Assembly: GCA_964583095.1 (NCBI GenBank)
Contig: CAZOVB010000036.1
Coordinates: forward strand, 1-44,687
Direction: 5' to 3'
Source: CAZOVB01 sp964583095
Lineage (GTDB): Bacteria; Planctomycetota; Phycisphaerae; SM23-33
DNA length: 44,687 nucleotides
Shown in pieces: positions 43,245 through 44,687 of this stretch. How positions within the stretch are numbered: the first letter of the stretch is position 1; each line of letters starts with the position of its first letter. The notes under the pieces are model-generated. The model saw nothing but the letters and a program-made list of their open reading frames with translations. It searched no databases and was not told the DNA's origin. Both the position numbers and the translations under genes were made by a program.

Positions 43245-44227
43245 CCGCCGAGATCCTGGACGGAAACGCCGTTGCAGAGGAAATCCGAAAGCAGGTGATT
43301 GACGACGTATACCAACTCCAGCGAGAGGGCCAAACCCCCTTCCTCGTGGCCCTGCAGGTCGGAGAGAACCCCGCCTCCCGTATCTACGCCTCCATGCAGG
43401 AGCGATCCTGCGGAAAGGTCGGCATCCGATACGAACTCCAGACCCTGCCGGTCGAAACCTCCCAGAACGAACTGCTGGCCCACCTGGCCATGCTAAACGC
43501 CAGCCCGGAAGTCACAGGCCTCATCCTCCAACTGCCCGTGCCGGAGCATATCGACCCGCGAAAAGCCCTCCTGGCCGTCAGCCAGGACAAGGACGTCGAA
43601 GGAATACACCCCCACCAGATGGGACGCATCTTCTACGCGGACGCACCCGTCGCGCCCTGTACCCCCATGGCCGCCATGGAACTGCTCCACCGGGCCCGAC
43701 CTCAACTGGCTGGACTCGAAGCCGTCGTCGTCGGACACTCCGAAATCGTCGGAAAGCCCCTGGCCATGATGCTCCTGTCCAGCCGACACCAGGCCCCCAC
43801 CGTCAGCGTCTGTCATATCGCAACCCGCGACCTCCAGTGGCACATCGAGCGGGCAGACGTCGTTGTCATCTCCGCCGGAGCCAGCCAGGCCCGTTGGCTC
43901 GCCTGGAAATCCGATCCCATACGCCAACAGGACGGCCCGCCGGACCTGTCACCCCTCATCCCGGGCCGATGGATCAAACCCGGGGCCACCGTCATCGATA
44001 TCGCCATCAACCGCATTCCCGTCGGGTTCGACCAGGCCGGAGAACCACTCCGAAACAACGACGGCAAGATCCAGATGCACACCGTCGGCGATGTCGAGTT
44101 CGACGTCGCCAAGGACCGGGCCTCCGCCATCACACCCGTCCCCGGCGGCGTGGGCCCGCTCACCGTCGCGATGCTCCTCAAGAACACCGTCACCTGCGCC
44201 CGCCGATTCCACCACCGGACAGGCTGA
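43241..44227 (+). CDS. FolD-like methylenetetrahydrofolate dehydrogenase/cyclohydrolase, divergent
   Basis: 328 residues against about 285. The FolD fold is plain: VALQVGENPASRIYAS, ILQLPVP, DKDVEGIHPHQMGR, PCTPMAAMELL, VVGHSEIVGKPLAMMLL and PVPGGVGPLTVAML. Three deviations stand out. The catalytic Lys of the YxxxK motif is Gln53 (Y49-A-S-M-Q). DVDG is DVEG. About 22 extra residues (AWKSDPIRQQDGPPDLSPLI) lie before the WIKPGATVID strand. In the human enzyme this Lys is needed for cyclohydrolase activity, so the protein may be dehydrogenase-only or have another role. Coupled to the DUF2520 gene by a 4-base overlap. It could still be the cell's only FolD. Confidence 0.85.
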   Translation: MTAEILDGNAVAEEIRKQVIDDVYQLQREGQTPFLVALQVGENPASRIYASMQERSCGKVGIRYELQTLPVETSQNELLAHLAMLNASPEVTGLILQLPVPEHIDPRKALLAVSQDKDVEGIHPHQMGRIFYADAPVAPCTPMAAMELLHRARPQLAGLEAVVVGHSEIVGKPLAMMLLSSRHQAPTVSVCHIATRDLQWHIERADVVVISAGASQARWLAWKSDPIRQQDGPPDLSPLIPGRWIKPGATVIDIAINRIPVGFDQAGEPLRNNDGKIQMHTVGDVEFDVAKDRASAITPVPGGVGPLTVAMLLKNTVTCARRFHHRTG

Positions 44228-44687
44228 CCCCACACACTCCCGACAACTTTTAACCATTCGCGCAAAATCCCGCCCGGCCAAACCCGGAAAATCCCTGGCT
44301 GACGGAAAAACGCCCTCCCCAGCTACCGGATCCGAACAATCCAACCGCATCAACCCATGGCTCATAATTCCTGTAAAACTTTTCCCTATAATACCTTACA
44401 CTTCTTCTACCTCTCCCTTCCGCTCTCGCTTTTCATCCGCAATTAACCCGCAATTGACTTCAAAATCCCGCAAGGAGAGCGCAATACGCTTCAAGAACCG
44501 ACCCCCGCAGACGCCCCAAACTTCAACCGACTTCAAAAACTTCAACTCGCCCATCCGGCCCCGATTTTTGGACCATTTGCGCAGTATCGAGCGAGCGAAG
44601 CGAGTCGAGATGCGCAGTATTGAGGGTGGGAGCCTGCGAAGCGGCTCCCACGCGCTGGCTGAACACGTCTTTCAACGCCCCGCCCCC
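44228..44687. other. Non-coding right edge with repeats
   Basis: 460 bases with no supported gene. From 44360 to 44460 it is AT-rich, with a TATAAT at 44387-44392 but no good -35. Five CTTCAA boxes lie at 44458, 44489, 44521, 44531 and 44540. The direct repeat TGCGCAGTAT(C/T)GAG occurs at 44578-44591 and 44611-44624. A 9-bp hairpin with stem GTGGGAGCC (44626-44634) and GGCTCCCAC (44643-44651) follows. The last part looks like an extragenic repeat; the gene it may control or end lies beyond the window. Confidence 0.45.
44578..44651. repeat. Direct repeat pair and hairpin, extragenic repeat type
   Basis: Two copies of TGCGCAGTAT(C/T)GAG begin 33 bases apart, with the palindromic GAGCGAGCGAAGCGAGTCGA between them. 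A perfect 9-bp hairpin with an 8-base loop follows. No T-run is present on plus. Such units commonly occur in many copies between genes; copy number cannot be known from one window. Confidence 0.5.

Overview
The window looks like a chromosome segment from a high-GC bacterium of the PVC group, most likely a planctomycete of the Phycisphaerae type. The best marker is the small protein at 41008-41247, which matches the short basic protein seen in Planctomycetes, Verrucomicrobia and Chlamydiae. The lipoprotein diacylglyceryl transferase variant, the many secreted TPR/HEAT-like proteins of unknown role and the fused aroDE fit this. The species cannot be named from the sequence.

Left edge (1-4556): the right end of an integrative element. 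It carries an AlpA/excisionase-like HTH protein, a zinc-finger/TOPRIM primase fused to a DUF3987 helicase-like domain, and a tyrosine recombinase. The recombinase frame runs antisense through a tRNA terminator and into a tRNA-Val(GAC) gene, the probable attachment site. The other end of the element lies outside the window.

4557-12824: a family 2 glycosyltransferase, a GH130-like glycoside phosphorylase, a CheB-CheR-PAS fusion and a PAS histidine kinase whose C-terminal receiver lacks the phosphoacceptor Asp. Between the glycosyltransferase and the GH130 gene a well-formed promoter and a double-hairpin terminator on the other strand define a candidate small RNA of about 118 nt.

12847-21399: an ExeA/GspA-type AAA ATPase, a secreted Trp-rich protein built of seven repeats of about 95 residues, ribose-5-phosphate isomerase B (Glu-type active site), a 31-residue membrane microprotein, a secreted helical-repeat protein, a secreted protein of unknown family, and bifunctional AroDE.

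21386-29045: a tightly packed minus-strand operon read folK - deoxynucleoside kinase - panC - panD - lgt - TPR/HEAT protein - KDPG aldolase - membrane protein, mostly joined by 4-bp overlaps. It mixes folate, pantothenate and lipoprotein functions. Lgt carries a long insert with EF-hand-like loops.

29046-39678: a hairpin-rich intergenic region, a GH42-like protein that has lost the family acid/base Glu, and then the most interesting block. This is a minus-strand operon with its own promoter: acyl carrier protein - hotdog dehydratase - chain-length-factor-like ketosynthase (catalytic Cys replaced by Asp) - intact ketosynthase - alpha/beta hydrolase - GH3-family acyl-adenylating enzyme - membrane dual-specificity phosphatase - HNH protein, with a second dehydratase just upstream. 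It looks like a secondary type II fatty-acid/polyketide pathway that could end in amide formation or acyl release.

39787-44687: an aminotransferase, the PVC small basic protein with an acidic tail, a membrane protein with a SPOR-like C-terminus, a Rossmann/DUF2520 protein overlapping a divergent FolD whose catalytic Lys is Gln, and a repeat-bearing non-coding tail.
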